NCBI GenBank assembly: GCA_963752345.1
Contig: CAVVYA010000012.1
Coordinates: 1 to 64,000, forward strand
Length of the DNA stretch: 64,000 nt
From: CAVVYA01 sp963752345
Lineage (GTDB): Bacteria; Pseudomonadota; Alphaproteobacteria; SMXQ01
Direction: 5' to 3'
Shown: piece after piece, positions 10,852-19,277 of the stretch
Numbering within the stretch: position 1 is the first letter of the stretch
Layout: each line of letters opens with the position of its first letter
Program-made: the position numbers and the translations under genes
The notes under the pieces: generated by a model
What the model was told of the DNA's origin: nothing
What the model saw: only the letters and a program-made list of their open reading frames with translations
Databases searched by the model: none

Positions 10852-10886
10852 ACGCTCCCAGGCATGGATCGGTGGCGTGGGAGCGT
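10852..10886. repeat. Inverted repeat in the cobS/cobT divergent intergenic region
   Basis: A perfect 9-bp inverted repeat, ACGCTCCCA (10852-10860) and TGGGAGCGT (10878-10886), with a 17-nt spacer sits in the 263-bp gap between the divergent cobS and cobT starts. It would form a hairpin in the cobS leader RNA, or could be a protein-binding site. No cobalamin riboswitch blocks were seen in this gap. Confidence 0.45.
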
Positions 10887-11066
10887 TGAGGTCTCGACGA
10901 TCGCACTTTGCGGATCGTCCCATCGGTTATAAGACAGATGCCCTGCCGCGCCAACTCACGGCAGTGTGCCACGCCGCGCTTTTCTGTCCATCGTCACCCA
11001 TCGGCCACCCTGGCACGTCCGTCCCGCTTCCTTCCTGTCGCCCGTTCCCGCTCGAAAGTGCATGAC

Positions 11067-12098
11067 ATGACCGCTCCGTCCCTGCCTGCTTCCTTCGCCG
11101 AAATCCGCCGGCTGCTCGACTCGATGCCCGGGCCGGCCGCGGATGCCGCTGCCCAGGTCCGCTCGCGCGACGCGCAATTGACCAAGCCCGGCGGTTCGCT
11201 CGGACGGCTCGAGGAAATCGCCGAGTGGCTCGCCGCCTGGCAGGGCCGCGCCACGCCGACGGTGGAGCATCCGCGCGTCAGCGTGTTCGCCGGCAATCAT
11301 GGCGTCGCGGCGCGCGGCGTGTCGGCCTGGCCGGCGGATGTGACACGGCAGATGGTGGCGAACTTCATCGCGGGTGGCGCCGCGGTCAATCAACTGTGCC
11401 GGGCGATGGACGCCGATTTGCGCGTCTATGAGATGGCGCTCGACGAGCCGACCCACGATTTCACCGTCGAGCCCGCCATGAGCGAAGCCGACTGCGTGCG
11501 CGCCATGGCTTACGGCATGATGGCGGTCGAGCCGGGCGTCGATCTCTTGTGCCTGGGCGAGATGGGCATCGGCAACACGACCTCGGCCGCGGCGATCTGC
11601 CACGCCCTGTTCGGCGGCACGGCGGAGGACTGGACGGGGCCCGGCACCGGCGTCACCGGCCCGGTGCTCGCCAACAAATGCGCGGTGGTGGCGGCCGGCG
11701 TCGCGCGCCACAAGGACCGCGCGCGCGATCCGCTCGCCGTGCTGCAGTCGCTGGGCGGCCAGGAACTCGCCGCCATTGCCGGCGCGGTGATCGCCGCGCG
11801 CCTGGCCAGGGTGCCGGTACTGCTCGATGGCTATAGCTGCACCGCCGCCGCCGCCGTGCTGCACGCCATCCAGCCGGGTTTTCTCGATCACTGCCTGGCG
11901 GCCCATCGCTCCGCCGAGCCGGCTCATGGCCGGCTGCTCGACAAGCTCGGCAAGCGGCCGCTGCTCGATCTCGACATGCGGCTGGGCGAAGGCTCGGGCG
12001 CGGCGCTCGCCATCGGCCTGATCAAGGCGGCGGTCGCCTGCCACACCGGCATGGCCACCTTCGGCGAGGCGGGCGTGAGCGAGAAGAGCGAGGGCTGA
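11067..12098 (+). CDS. cobT: Nicotinate-nucleotide--dimethylbenzimidazole phosphoribosyltransferase CobT
   Basis: CobT makes alpha-ribazole phosphate from 5,6-dimethylbenzimidazole and nicotinate mononucleotide. Recognisable blocks are TKPGGSLGRLEEIA near the N terminus, VFAGNHGVAARGVSA, GEMGIGNTTSAAA and the C-terminal LGEGSGAALAIGL. At 343 residues it is normal length. ATG 11067 (MTAPSLPASF) is chosen; an ATG at 11062 is out of frame. It is divergent from cobS. This protein is CobU in P. denitrificans nomenclature and is not the chelatase CobT subunit. Confidence 0.95.
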   Translation: MTAPSLPASFAEIRRLLDSMPGPAADAAAQVRSRDAQLTKPGGSLGRLEEIAEWLAAWQGRATPTVEHPRVSVFAGNHGVAARGVSAWPADVTRQMVANFIAGGAAVNQLCRAMDADLRVYEMALDEPTHDFTVEPAMSEADCVRAMAYGMMAVEPGVDLLCLGEMGIGNTTSAAAICHALFGGTAEDWTGPGTGVTGPVLANKCAVVAAGVARHKDRARDPLAVLQSLGGQELAAIAGAVIAARLARVPVLLDGYSCTAAAAVLHAIQPGFLDHCLAAHRSAEPAHGRLLDKLGKRPLLDLDMRLGEGSGAALAIGLIKAAVACHTGMATFGEAGVSEKSEG

Positions 12099-12238
12099 AG
12101 CGCCGGGCGGTCGCGTTGTTTCGTCATGGCCCGATTTAGTCGGACCATCCACGGGTTTTAACGCGGCGCGCTAAAGAAAGTCGTGGATTGGATGATGAAG
12201 CCCGGCCATTACGCGTATCGAATGGAAGCGCCGGCGGG

Positions 12239-13117
12239 CTACTCGCCGAGCTTCATCAGCAGGCCTTTTTGGCGGGCGCTGCGGAACATCAGCAGGAAGA
12301 GAGCCGCGCCGAGGGCGAGGTAGACGACATTGAGCGCGCTCGCGGCGAAAAACAGGTCCCAGCGGAACGTATGCTCGAACATCACGGCGCGCATGCCTTC
12401 GAACACATGGGAGGAGGGCAGCGCGCGGGAGACAGGCTGCAGCCAGTCGGGCAGCACGCTGACCGGGTAATAGACGCCCGAGAGCGGCGCCAGCGCGAAG
12501 ACCGCGATCCAGGCGAGGCTCTCGGCCGCCAGCCCGTAGCGCAGGATGAGGGCGGCGATCATCAGGCCGGCCGCCCAGCCCATGACCAGCAGATTGATGA
12601 AGAAAGCGAGCAGCGGCAGGCCGAGATCGAAGATCGAATATTGGTAGAGCAGGATGGCGAGAAAGGCCGCCGGCACCACGCCGATCAGGGTGCGGATCAG
12701 GCTCATCAGGCTGAGCGATACGACCAGTTCGTAGGGCCGCAGCGGGCTGACGAACAGGCTCGCCAGGTTGCGCGACCAGACTTCCTCGAGGAACGAGACC
12801 GAGACGCCGAGCTGGCCGCGGAACAGCACGTCCCACAGGATCACCGCGGCGATCAGCACGCCGAACGCCTGCGCCACCCAGGAGGAATTCGTCGCCATGA
12901 ACTGGCTGATGAAGCCCCACAGGATCATCTGCAGGGTCGGCCAATAGGCGAGCTCCGCGATGCGCGGCCACGAGGTGCGCAGCACATAGACATGACGCAT
13001 GACCATGGCGCCGATGCGGCGCGGCGAGAAGGCGGCCGGCGGCGGCGCCAGGCTCGGCAGGCGCCGGCGGGGTCCTGTCGCGGCCGCGCTTTCGGCCATG
13101 TCGGGCGGCGGCGTCAT
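12239..13117 (-). CDS. ABC-2 type transporter permease
   Basis: A 292-residue membrane protein with about six hydrophobic helices spread between residues 60 and 265, matching ABC-2 type export permeases of the NodJ/YadH class. A 40-residue Pro/Arg/Ala-rich cytoplasmic N terminus precedes the first helix. The ATG at 13117 overlaps the stop of the ATPase gene by four bases (ATGA), so the two subunits are translationally coupled. The substrate is unknown; the surface-sugar genes downstream of the pair do not establish a polysaccharide role. Confidence 0.88.
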   Translation of the reverse strand: MTPPPDMAESAAATGPRRRLPSLAPPPAAFSPRRIGAMVMRHVYVLRTSWPRIAELAYWPTLQMILWGFISQFMATNSSWVAQAFGVLIAAVILWDVLFRGQLGVSVSFLEEVWSRNLASLFVSPLRPYELVVSLSLMSLIRTLIGVVPAAFLAILLYQYSIFDLGLPLLAFFINLLVMGWAAGLMIAALILRYGLAAESLAWIAVFALAPLSGVYYPVSVLPDWLQPVSRALPSSHVFEGMRAVMFEHTFRWDLFFAASALNVVYLALGAALFLLMFRSARQKGLLMKLGE

Positions 13118-13977
13118 AGCGCGACGTCCTGGCGTGTCTCATCGTCCGCGCGCGACCGCGCGGGTTTGCCATCCGGTCCGTCGCCGATCGCCGCTTCGCC
13201 GGGGCGGCGCACGATATCGAGGAAGACCTGCTCGAGATTGTCGCGGCCATAGCGCGCGATCAGGGCGGCGGGCGTGCCGCGGTCGATCATCGCGCCGCGC
13301 TGCATGATCAGCACATCGGTCGCCATGCGCTCGACCTCCGCCATATTGTGCGAGGCGAGCAGGATGGTGGCGCCGGTGCGCTGCTGGTAGTCGAGCAGAT
13401 AGGTCCGCACCCAATCGGCCGTGTCGGGATCGAGCGACGCGGTCGGCTCGTCGAGAAACAGGATTTCCGGGCGATTGAGCAGCGACTTGGCGAGCGCCAC
13501 CCGCGAGCGCTGCCCGGCCGACAGGTCGCCGAGCGGTCGCGCGAGGAAAGGCTCGATCTGCAGCTCGGCAGCGACCTCGGCGATGCGCGCGTCGAGCTTG
13601 GACAGACCGTAGAGGGCGCCGTAGACCCTGAGGACCTCACGCACCCGCAGGCGGCGCGGCAGATCGACATAGGGCGACGAGAAATTGATGCGCGCCAGCA
13701 CCCGATGGCGGTGGCGCAGCATATCCTCGCCGAGCACGGTGATGGCGCCGCTGGTCGGCAGCAGCAGGCCGAGCAGCATGGCGATGGTGGTGGTCTTTCC
13801 CGCGCCGTTGGCGCCGAGCAGCGCGGCCGTGACGCCCGCTTCGATATCGAAACTGAGATCGTCGACGCCCGTCACATCGCCGAACCGCTTGACGAGACGA
13901 CGTACGCTGATGTCCGCCGGGGAGGCGGCACTGGGCGCAAGGGTGTTACGCGAGGGGTGGTTCGCCGTGAATTCCAT
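13114..13977 (-). CDS. ABC transporter ATP-binding protein (ABC-2 exporter)
   Basis: A 287-residue ABC ATPase with Walker A LLGANGAGKTTT (about residues 53-64), signature LSAGQRSRVALAKSL, Walker B EILFLDEPTASLDP and the switch histidine in LLASHNMAEVE. It should energise export through the adjacent permease, with which it overlaps. The signature LSAGQ, not LSGGQ, is a known variant in NodI/CcmA-like proteins. Start ATG 13977 gives a 30-residue leader before the first beta strand. Confidence 0.93.
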   Translation of the reverse strand: MEFTANHPSRNTLAPSAASPADISVRRLVKRFGDVTGVDDLSFDIEAGVTAALLGANGAGKTTTIAMLLGLLLPTSGAITVLGEDMLRHRHRVLARINFSSPYVDLPRRLRVREVLRVYGALYGLSKLDARIAEVAAELQIEPFLARPLGDLSAGQRSRVALAKSLLNRPEILFLDEPTASLDPDTADWVRTYLLDYQQRTGATILLASHNMAEVERMATDVLIMQRGAMIDRGTPAALIARYGRDNLEQVFLDIVRRPGEAAIGDGPDGKPARSRADDETRQDVAL

Positions 13978-14063
13978 GGGTCAGGTCTATGTAAGTGCTG
14001 CGGCGAGGCTTGCCAAGCGTGCCGACGGGCGCCGGAGTTCCTGATGGCGGGACGGTCAGCCTT

Positions 14064-14951
14064 CTAGTCGGCCGCGCCTTGGCTGTCCGCCTTAGGGCGC
14101 GTCCCATTCGAATCCAGCGTCGGGCGCAGGCCGGCGTTTCGCGGCCTGGTGATATTGAGCAGGCCGAGTTCGCCAATATAGTCGAGACCCAGCATCGGCA
14201 GCCGTGCGCCGATGGTGTCGGGGCAGAATTTGATCTCGGCGGGCGCGCCTTCCAGCGCGCGCAAGACGATGTTAAGCCGCTCCACCGCGTCGCCTGGCAG
14301 TGCGACGATGATCATATCCGGCGGGTTCCGGCGCGCCGCCTCGAGCAGCGCGTCGGTATTGCCGAAGATCGGAATTCCGGCGATGTCGTGGGGCACGCGC
14401 GCCGTGCGATCGTCATAGATCCCCACCACGGTCACATCCTGGGCGGGCAGCGACTGCAGATACCAGACTAGCTTGCTGCCCTTCTCGCCGGCGCCGACGA
14501 CCGCGACGCGGCGCGCCAGCCGGCCGCCGCGATACCATGTGGCGATGCGGCCCGCGGCGAAGACACGTGCCAGCAGCAGGCCGGCAAGCGCGGCGAAAAA
14601 CCAGGAGACCGCCCAGCTATGGGGAAACAGGTCCGTGGTTTGCGTCAGATAGGCGAGCGCGGCCAGCGCGCACATGACGGCGATCCAGGCGCTGGTAAGC
14701 CCGACCGCCTGATCGCGGAAGCGCCGCAGGCGGCCGAAGGCGTAGTTGCCGGAAAACTGGTTGACGCTGAGCAGCAAGACAGCGCCCAGCGCGATCGCGG
14801 TGACGATGGCGGCCGGCAGGGCCGGGCTGTTTTCCATCAGGCGGAAAACCAGAATTCCCGTCAGGCCCACCACGGTGGCGTCGGCAAGACCGAGCAGGCC
14901 GCTCAGGATATTTCCACCGTCCCCGCGGGCCGGCGAGCGAAACAGAGCCAT
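14064..14951 (-). CDS. N-terminal half of a polyprenyl-phosphate hexose-1-phosphate transferase (no catalytic domain)
   Basis: About 295 residues. The N-terminal 125 residues carry hydrophobic helices (for example VVGLTGILVFRLM and AWIAVMCALAALAYL). These are followed by a Rossmann-like CoA-binding-3 domain starting VAVVGAGEKGSKLVWYL and ending DYIGELGLLNITRPRNAG. This matches the first two-thirds of WbaP/GumD-type initiating glycosyl-phosphate transferases. The protein stops where the membrane-associated catalytic sugar-transferase domain should begin, and only 86 bp separate it from the next gene, so the domain is absent. It could be a regulatory or structural stand-alone or a remnant. Start ATG 14951; a TTG at 15056 is possible. 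Confidence 0.75.
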   Translation of the reverse strand: MALFRSPARGDGGNILSGLLGLADATVVGLTGILVFRLMENSPALPAAIVTAIALGAVLLLSVNQFSGNYAFGRLRRFRDQAVGLTSAWIAVMCALAALAYLTQTTDLFPHSWAVSWFFAALAGLLLARVFAAGRIATWYRGGRLARRVAVVGAGEKGSKLVWYLQSLPAQDVTVVGIYDDRTARVPHDIAGIPIFGNTDALLEAARRNPPDMIIVALPGDAVERLNIVLRALEGAPAEIKFCPDTIGARLPMLGLDYIGELGLLNITRPRNAGLRPTLDSNGTRPKADSQGAAD

Positions 14952-15210
14952 GGTGGGCACCGCCGTTGTCTGCCGCGTCGTTCGGACAGGCGCCGCGCGC
15001 GGCGTATCCCCCGTGGCCTGCCCCTTGGCGCGGAGATTAAGCCGAGTACCGATCAAAATCCCAACGTATTCGCGGTTAAATGGGGCCGAAAACGGCCGAA
15101 ATCGGTGTTTTCACAGATCCTTTACGTGGTCTGCGGATGATGCGCGCAAGAAGCCCTTGCAAACGGCGGCTCGCATTCCAATCTCGCGCGTTATTCCTCA
15201 TAGTAGATCC

Positions 15211-15969
15211 ATGTTCAGCCGTCTGTTCTCCCCAGCTCGCGCAAGACCCAAGCCCGCCCACGGGCCGGCGGACACGCGCGTCTATGCGATCGGCGACATT
15301 CACGGGCGCCTCGATCTGCTGCGCGAGACCCACGAGCGCATTCTCGCCGATGCCCGGACCTCGTCGGCCACGCGCAAGGTCGTGGTCTATCTCGGCGACT
15401 ATATCGACCGCGGCGCGGACTCACGCGCGGTGGTCGACTTGCTGATCGAGCAACCGTTGCCGGGTTTCCAATCGGTTCATCTCAAGGGCAATCATGAGCA
15501 GGCGCTGCTCGATTTCCTGCAGGATAGCGCGGTCGCGCTGGAGTGGTTCTTCTACGGCGGCGACGCCACCCTCTCCAGCTACAACGTGGCGCGGCCGACA
15601 CCGGGCGGCGGCCCCGATGCGCTGCTCAAGGTTCAGGACGATCTGCGCGCGAAGCTGCCCGAGCGCCATCTCGCCTTCTATCGCTCGCTCGCGCTGTCGC
15701 ACCGCGAGGGCGATTACCTGTTCGTCCATGCCGGCGTGAAACCCGGCGTGCCGCTGGAGGCTCAGCGCGAACGGGACCTGCTATGGATCCGCGATGAATT
15801 TCTCAGTTCAGATGCGGATCACGGCTACGTCGTGGTGCATGGTCATTCGATCACGCCGCGTCCGGAGGTGAAGAAAAACCGCATCGGAATCGACACCGGC
15901 GCTTATTCGAGCGGCCGGCTCACCTGCCTGCGGATCGAGCAGGACGAGCGGGGGTTTCTGACCCCGTGA
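15211..15969 (+). CDS. Metallophosphoesterase, PPP-type serine/threonine phosphatase
   Basis: A 252-residue calcineurin-like phosphoesterase. The metal-binding motifs appear in the canonical order: GDIHG (about residues 28-32), GDYIDRG (about 64-70), LKGNHE (about 95-100), and later FVHAG and VVHGHS. These fit bacterial PPP phosphatases resembling PrpA/lambda phosphatase or diadenosine tetraphosphatase relatives. It is cytoplasmic with no signal peptide. The ATG at 15211 follows a short gap after the divergent truncated transferase. Substrate cannot be predicted. Confidence 0.88.
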   Translation: MFSRLFSPARARPKPAHGPADTRVYAIGDIHGRLDLLRETHERILADARTSSATRKVVVYLGDYIDRGADSRAVVDLLIEQPLPGFQSVHLKGNHEQALLDFLQDSAVALEWFFYGGDATLSSYNVARPTPGGGPDALLKVQDDLRAKLPERHLAFYRSLALSHREGDYLFVHAGVKPGVPLEAQRERDLLWIRDEFLSSDADHGYVVVHGHSITPRPEVKKNRIGIDTGAYSSGRLTCLRIEQDERGFLTP

Positions 15970-16148
15970 AACGGTTGCCGTCCAGAGTCACAAGGATGCC
16001 AGGCTGGTGCCGGGCGCCTCGGCTTCCGCGCCGCTGCGAACGATGTTAGTCTCGCGCGGCCTTGCGCAAAGGGCGCATATCGCGTTCACCACAAACCTAT
16101 AACAAAGGGGACAAGCTGAGCCCCGTGGTCCACGGGTTTGGCAATCGC

Positions 16149-17132
16149 ATGACAACGACTGTTCTGGTTACCGGCGGCGCCGGCTATGTCGGCAGCCACT
16201 GTTGCAAGGCGCTGGCCGCAGCGGGCTTTCTTCCCGTCACCTACGACAATCTCGGACGCGGCCATCGCTGGGCGGTCAACTGGGGCCCCTTGGAAGAAGG
16301 CGACATCCTCAATCGCACGCGGCTCGACGCCGTCATCGCGCGTCACAAGCCCGCCGCGGTGCTGCATTTCGCCGCGCTGACCTATGTCGGCGAATCGATG
16401 ACCGACCCGGCGCATTACTATCGCGTCAATACCACCGGGGCGTTGACCATTCTCGAAGCCATGAAGGCGGCGTCGGTGCCTTGCTTCGTATTTTCCTCGA
16501 CCGCGGCGACCTACGGGGTGCCGCAGGTTTCACCGATGCCCGAGACTCACCCGCAGGCGCCGATCAACCCCTATGGCGAGAGCAAGCTGATGGTCGAGCG
16601 CATGCTGCGCGATTTCGGCGCGGCTTACGGCCTGCGCAGCACGGCGCTGCGCTATTTCAACGCGGCGGGCGCCGATCCCGATGCCCGGATCGGCGAAGAC
16701 CACGATCCGGAAACCCACCTGATCCCCCTGGTGCTCGACGCGGCGGCCGGGCGACGGCCCGACATCGCCGTGTTCGGCGAGGATTACGAGACGCCGGACG
16801 GCACCTGCGTGCGCGACTATATCCATGTCGGCGATCTGGCCGATGCCCATGTCCTGGCGCTGCGCCGCCTGCTCGCGGGCGGCGACAGCCAATTCTTCAA
16901 CCTCGGCAACGGCAACGGGTTTTCCGTGCGCGAGGTGATCACCGCGGCCGGCAAGGTCACCGGCTGCGACATTCCGGTACGGCGTGGCGAACGGCGGGCC
17001 GGCGATCCGGCGGTGCTGGTCGCCGATGCGACCCGCGCCAAGACCGTGCTCGGCTGGAAGCCCCAGCGCGCCGCGCTGGAGGTGCAGATCGCCGATGCCT
17101 GGCGCTGGCACCAGAAGCATTTCAAGAGCTGA
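16149..17132 (+). CDS. galE: UDP-glucose 4-epimerase GalE
   Basis: GalE interconverts UDP-glucose and UDP-galactose. It is a 327-residue extended SDR protein with the NAD motif GGAGYVGSH (residues 9-17), the catalytic serine in FSSTAATYG and the YxxxK pair in NPYGESK. The blocks LRYFNAAGADPD and GTCVRDYIHVGDLA are diagnostic for GalE over related epimerases. ATG 16149 is chosen because homologues begin a few residues before the NAD motif. It opens the run galE-gmd-fcl-hldE on the same strand, although a 110-bp gap separates it from gmd. Confidence 0.95.
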   Translation: MTTTVLVTGGAGYVGSHCCKALAAAGFLPVTYDNLGRGHRWAVNWGPLEEGDILNRTRLDAVIARHKPAAVLHFAALTYVGESMTDPAHYYRVNTTGALTILEAMKAASVPCFVFSSTAATYGVPQVSPMPETHPQAPINPYGESKLMVERMLRDFGAAYGLRSTALRYFNAAGADPDARIGEDHDPETHLIPLVLDAAAGRRPDIAVFGEDYETPDGTCVRDYIHVGDLADAHVLALRRLLAGGDSQFFNLGNGNGFSVREVITAAGKVTGCDIPVRRGERRAGDPAVLVADATRAKTVLGWKPQRAALEVQIADAWRWHQKHFKS

Positions 17133-17242
17133 GTCGCCCGAACCGCAGCCTCAACGGCTGGCGGCCTGCGGGTCCCGGTGATACTCTGCGCGGCCAGAGC
17201 GCGGCGCCATTGCGCCACGGCTTCGGGCGCGACGGGGAAACG

Positions 17243-18289
17243 ATGAAGACGGCGTTGGTTACGGGCATCACCGGGCAGGATGGGGCTTACCTCGCCCAAT
17301 TGCTGCTGTCGCGCGGTTACCGGGTGCACGGCATCATCCGCCGGGCCAGCACGTTCAATACCGATCGCATCGACGCGCTCTATCGCGATCCGCATGACCC
17401 CGGCGCCCAGATGTTCTTGCACTACGGCGACCTGACGGACGGCACCAGCCTGCGTCACATCATCGAAATCGCGCAGCCGGACGAGATCTACAATCTGGCC
17501 GCGCAGTCCCATGTCAAAGTCTCGTTCGACCAGCCGGAATATACCGCCGATGTCGTGTTCACCGGCACCTTGCGCCTGCTCGAGGCGTTGCGCGATTACA
17601 GCGCCGTTTCCGGCAGGGCGGTGAAAATCTATCAGGCGGGATCGTCGGAGATGTTCGGCGCCGCGCCCGCGCCGCAGAACGAGAGCACGCCGTTCTATCC
17701 GCGCAGCCCCTATGCGGCGAGCAAAGCGGGCGCCCATTGGCTCGCGGTAAACTACCGCGAAGCCTACGGCATGTTCATCGCCAACGGCATCTTGTTCAAC
17801 CACGAATCGCCGATGCGCGGCGAGACCTTCGTCACCCGCAAGATCACGCGCGCCGCCGGCCGCATCAAGATGGGCCTTCAGGACAAGCTCTATCTCGGCA
17901 CTCTCGACGCGCGGCGCGACTGGGGCTTCGCCGGCGACTATGTCGAGGCGATGTGGGCCATGCTGCAGCAATCCGAACCGGATGACTACGTGATCGCGAC
18001 CGGCGAGACGCGCTCGGTGCGCGAATTCGCCGAGGCGGCGTTCACACTGCTCGACCTCGATTGGCAGGACTACATCGTGCTCGATCCGCGCTATCTGCGC
18101 CCGACCGAAGTCGCGCTGCTGCAGGGCGACGCGAGCAAGGCGCGCAGCAGGCTCGCCTGGCAGCCGACGGTGAGTTTCGACGCGCTGGTCGAGATGATGG
18201 TCGAGCATGACCTGGAGCTCGCGCGTCAGGAAGCGACCTTGCGCGCGGCGGGCCATGACATCGGCTTGCGCCAACTCCAGAAGCGCTGA
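17243..18289 (+). CDS. gmd: GDP-mannose 4,6-dehydratase
   Basis: Gmd converts GDP-mannose to GDP-4-keto-6-deoxymannose, the precursor of GDP-fucose and related deoxysugars. It is a 348-residue SDR protein with the NADP motif GITGQDGAYLAQLL (residues 7-20), RRASTFNTDRI, AGSSEMFG and the YxxxK catalytic pair in SPYAASK, plus NHESPMRGETFVTRKI. Length and motifs match the short bacterial Gmd. The stop is 10 bp before the GTG start of fcl, so the two consecutive pathway steps are in one operon. Confidence 0.96.
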   Translation: MKTALVTGITGQDGAYLAQLLLSRGYRVHGIIRRASTFNTDRIDALYRDPHDPGAQMFLHYGDLTDGTSLRHIIEIAQPDEIYNLAAQSHVKVSFDQPEYTADVVFTGTLRLLEALRDYSAVSGRAVKIYQAGSSEMFGAAPAPQNESTPFYPRSPYAASKAGAHWLAVNYREAYGMFIANGILFNHESPMRGETFVTRKITRAAGRIKMGLQDKLYLGTLDARRDWGFAGDYVEAMWAMLQQSEPDDYVIATGETRSVREFAEAAFTLLDLDWQDYIVLDPRYLRPTEVALLQGDASKARSRLAWQPTVSFDALVEMMVEHDLELARQEATLRAAGHDIGLRQLQKR

Positions 18290-18299
18290 CGGACGCATC

Positions 18300-19277
18300 G
18301 TGGAAACCAACAGCAAAGTCTTCGTCGCCGGGCATCGGGGCCTCGTCGGGTCGGCGATGGTCCGCCGGCTCCAGGCGGAGGGGTTCAGCCGCCTGATCGT
18401 GCGCGGCCGCGACGAGCTCGATCTGACCGACCGCGCCGCGGTCTTGCGGTTCTTCGCATCCGAGCGGCCGGACTATGTCATCCTGGCGGCCGCCGAAGTG
18501 GGCGGCATCCTCGCCAACGAACGCCACCCGGCCGACATGATCCGCGACAACCTGCTGATCCAGACAAACGTCATCGACGCGGCCTGGCGCCACGGCGCGC
18601 GCAAGCTGCTGTTCCTCGGCTCCTCCTGCATCTATCCGAAGTTCGCCGAGCAGCCGATCCGCGAGGACAGCCTGCTGACCGGCGCGCTCGAGCCCACCAA
18701 CGATGCCTATGCGGTGGCCAAGATCGCCGGCATCACCATGTGCCAGGCCTATCGCCGGCAACACGGCTTCGATGCCATCGCGGCGATGCCGACCAATCTT
18801 TACGGCCCGCACGACAATTTCGATCCGCTCACGTCCCACGTGCTGCCGGCGCTGATCCGGAAATTTCATGAGGCGAAGCTTGCGGGTGCCAAGACGGTGA
18901 CGATCTGGGGCAGCGGCACGCCGCGCCGCGAGTTTCTCCATGTCGACGACCTCGCCGAGGCGTGCCTGTTCCTGATGCAACGCTATGAGTCCGGCGAGAT
19001 CCTCAATGTCGGCGCGGGCAAGGATATACCCATCGCGGAGCTGGCCCGCCTGGTCGGCGAGGTGGTGGGCTATAGCGGCGATCTGCTATTCGATCCCGCG
19101 AAGCCCGACGGCACGCCGCGCAAGCTGCTCGACGTCTCGCGCCTGACGGCGTTGGGCTGGACGCCGCGCATCGCGTTGCGTGAGGGTATCGCCATGACCT
19201 ATCGCTGGTATCTCGATAACGTCGATGGCAAACACAAGACCGCGCCAGTCGCTCGACCGGCCCGGGCCACGCCATGA
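18300..19277 (+). CDS. fcl: GDP-L-fucose synthase (GDP-4-keto-6-deoxymannose epimerase/reductase)
   Basis: Fcl completes GDP-L-fucose synthesis by 3,5-epimerisation and NADPH-dependent reduction of the Gmd product. The 325-residue protein has the Rossmann motif GHRGLVGSAM, the active-site LGSSCIYPKFAEQPI and the YxxxK pair in DAYAVAKIAG. GTG 18300, 10 bp after gmd, is chosen because it begins the protein just upstream of the first beta strand. Its stop overlaps the hldE start as ATGA. No fucosyltransferase is visible nearby. Confidence 0.94.
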   Translation: METNSKVFVAGHRGLVGSAMVRRLQAEGFSRLIVRGRDELDLTDRAAVLRFFASERPDYVILAAAEVGGILANERHPADMIRDNLLIQTNVIDAAWRHGARKLLFLGSSCIYPKFAEQPIREDSLLTGALEPTNDAYAVAKIAGITMCQAYRRQHGFDAIAAMPTNLYGPHDNFDPLTSHVLPALIRKFHEAKLAGAKTVTIWGSGTPRREFLHVDDLAEACLFLMQRYESGEILNVGAGKDIPIAELARLVGEVVGYSGDLLFDPAKPDGTPRKLLDVSRLTALGWTPRIALREGIAMTYRWYLDNVDGKHKTAPVARPARATP

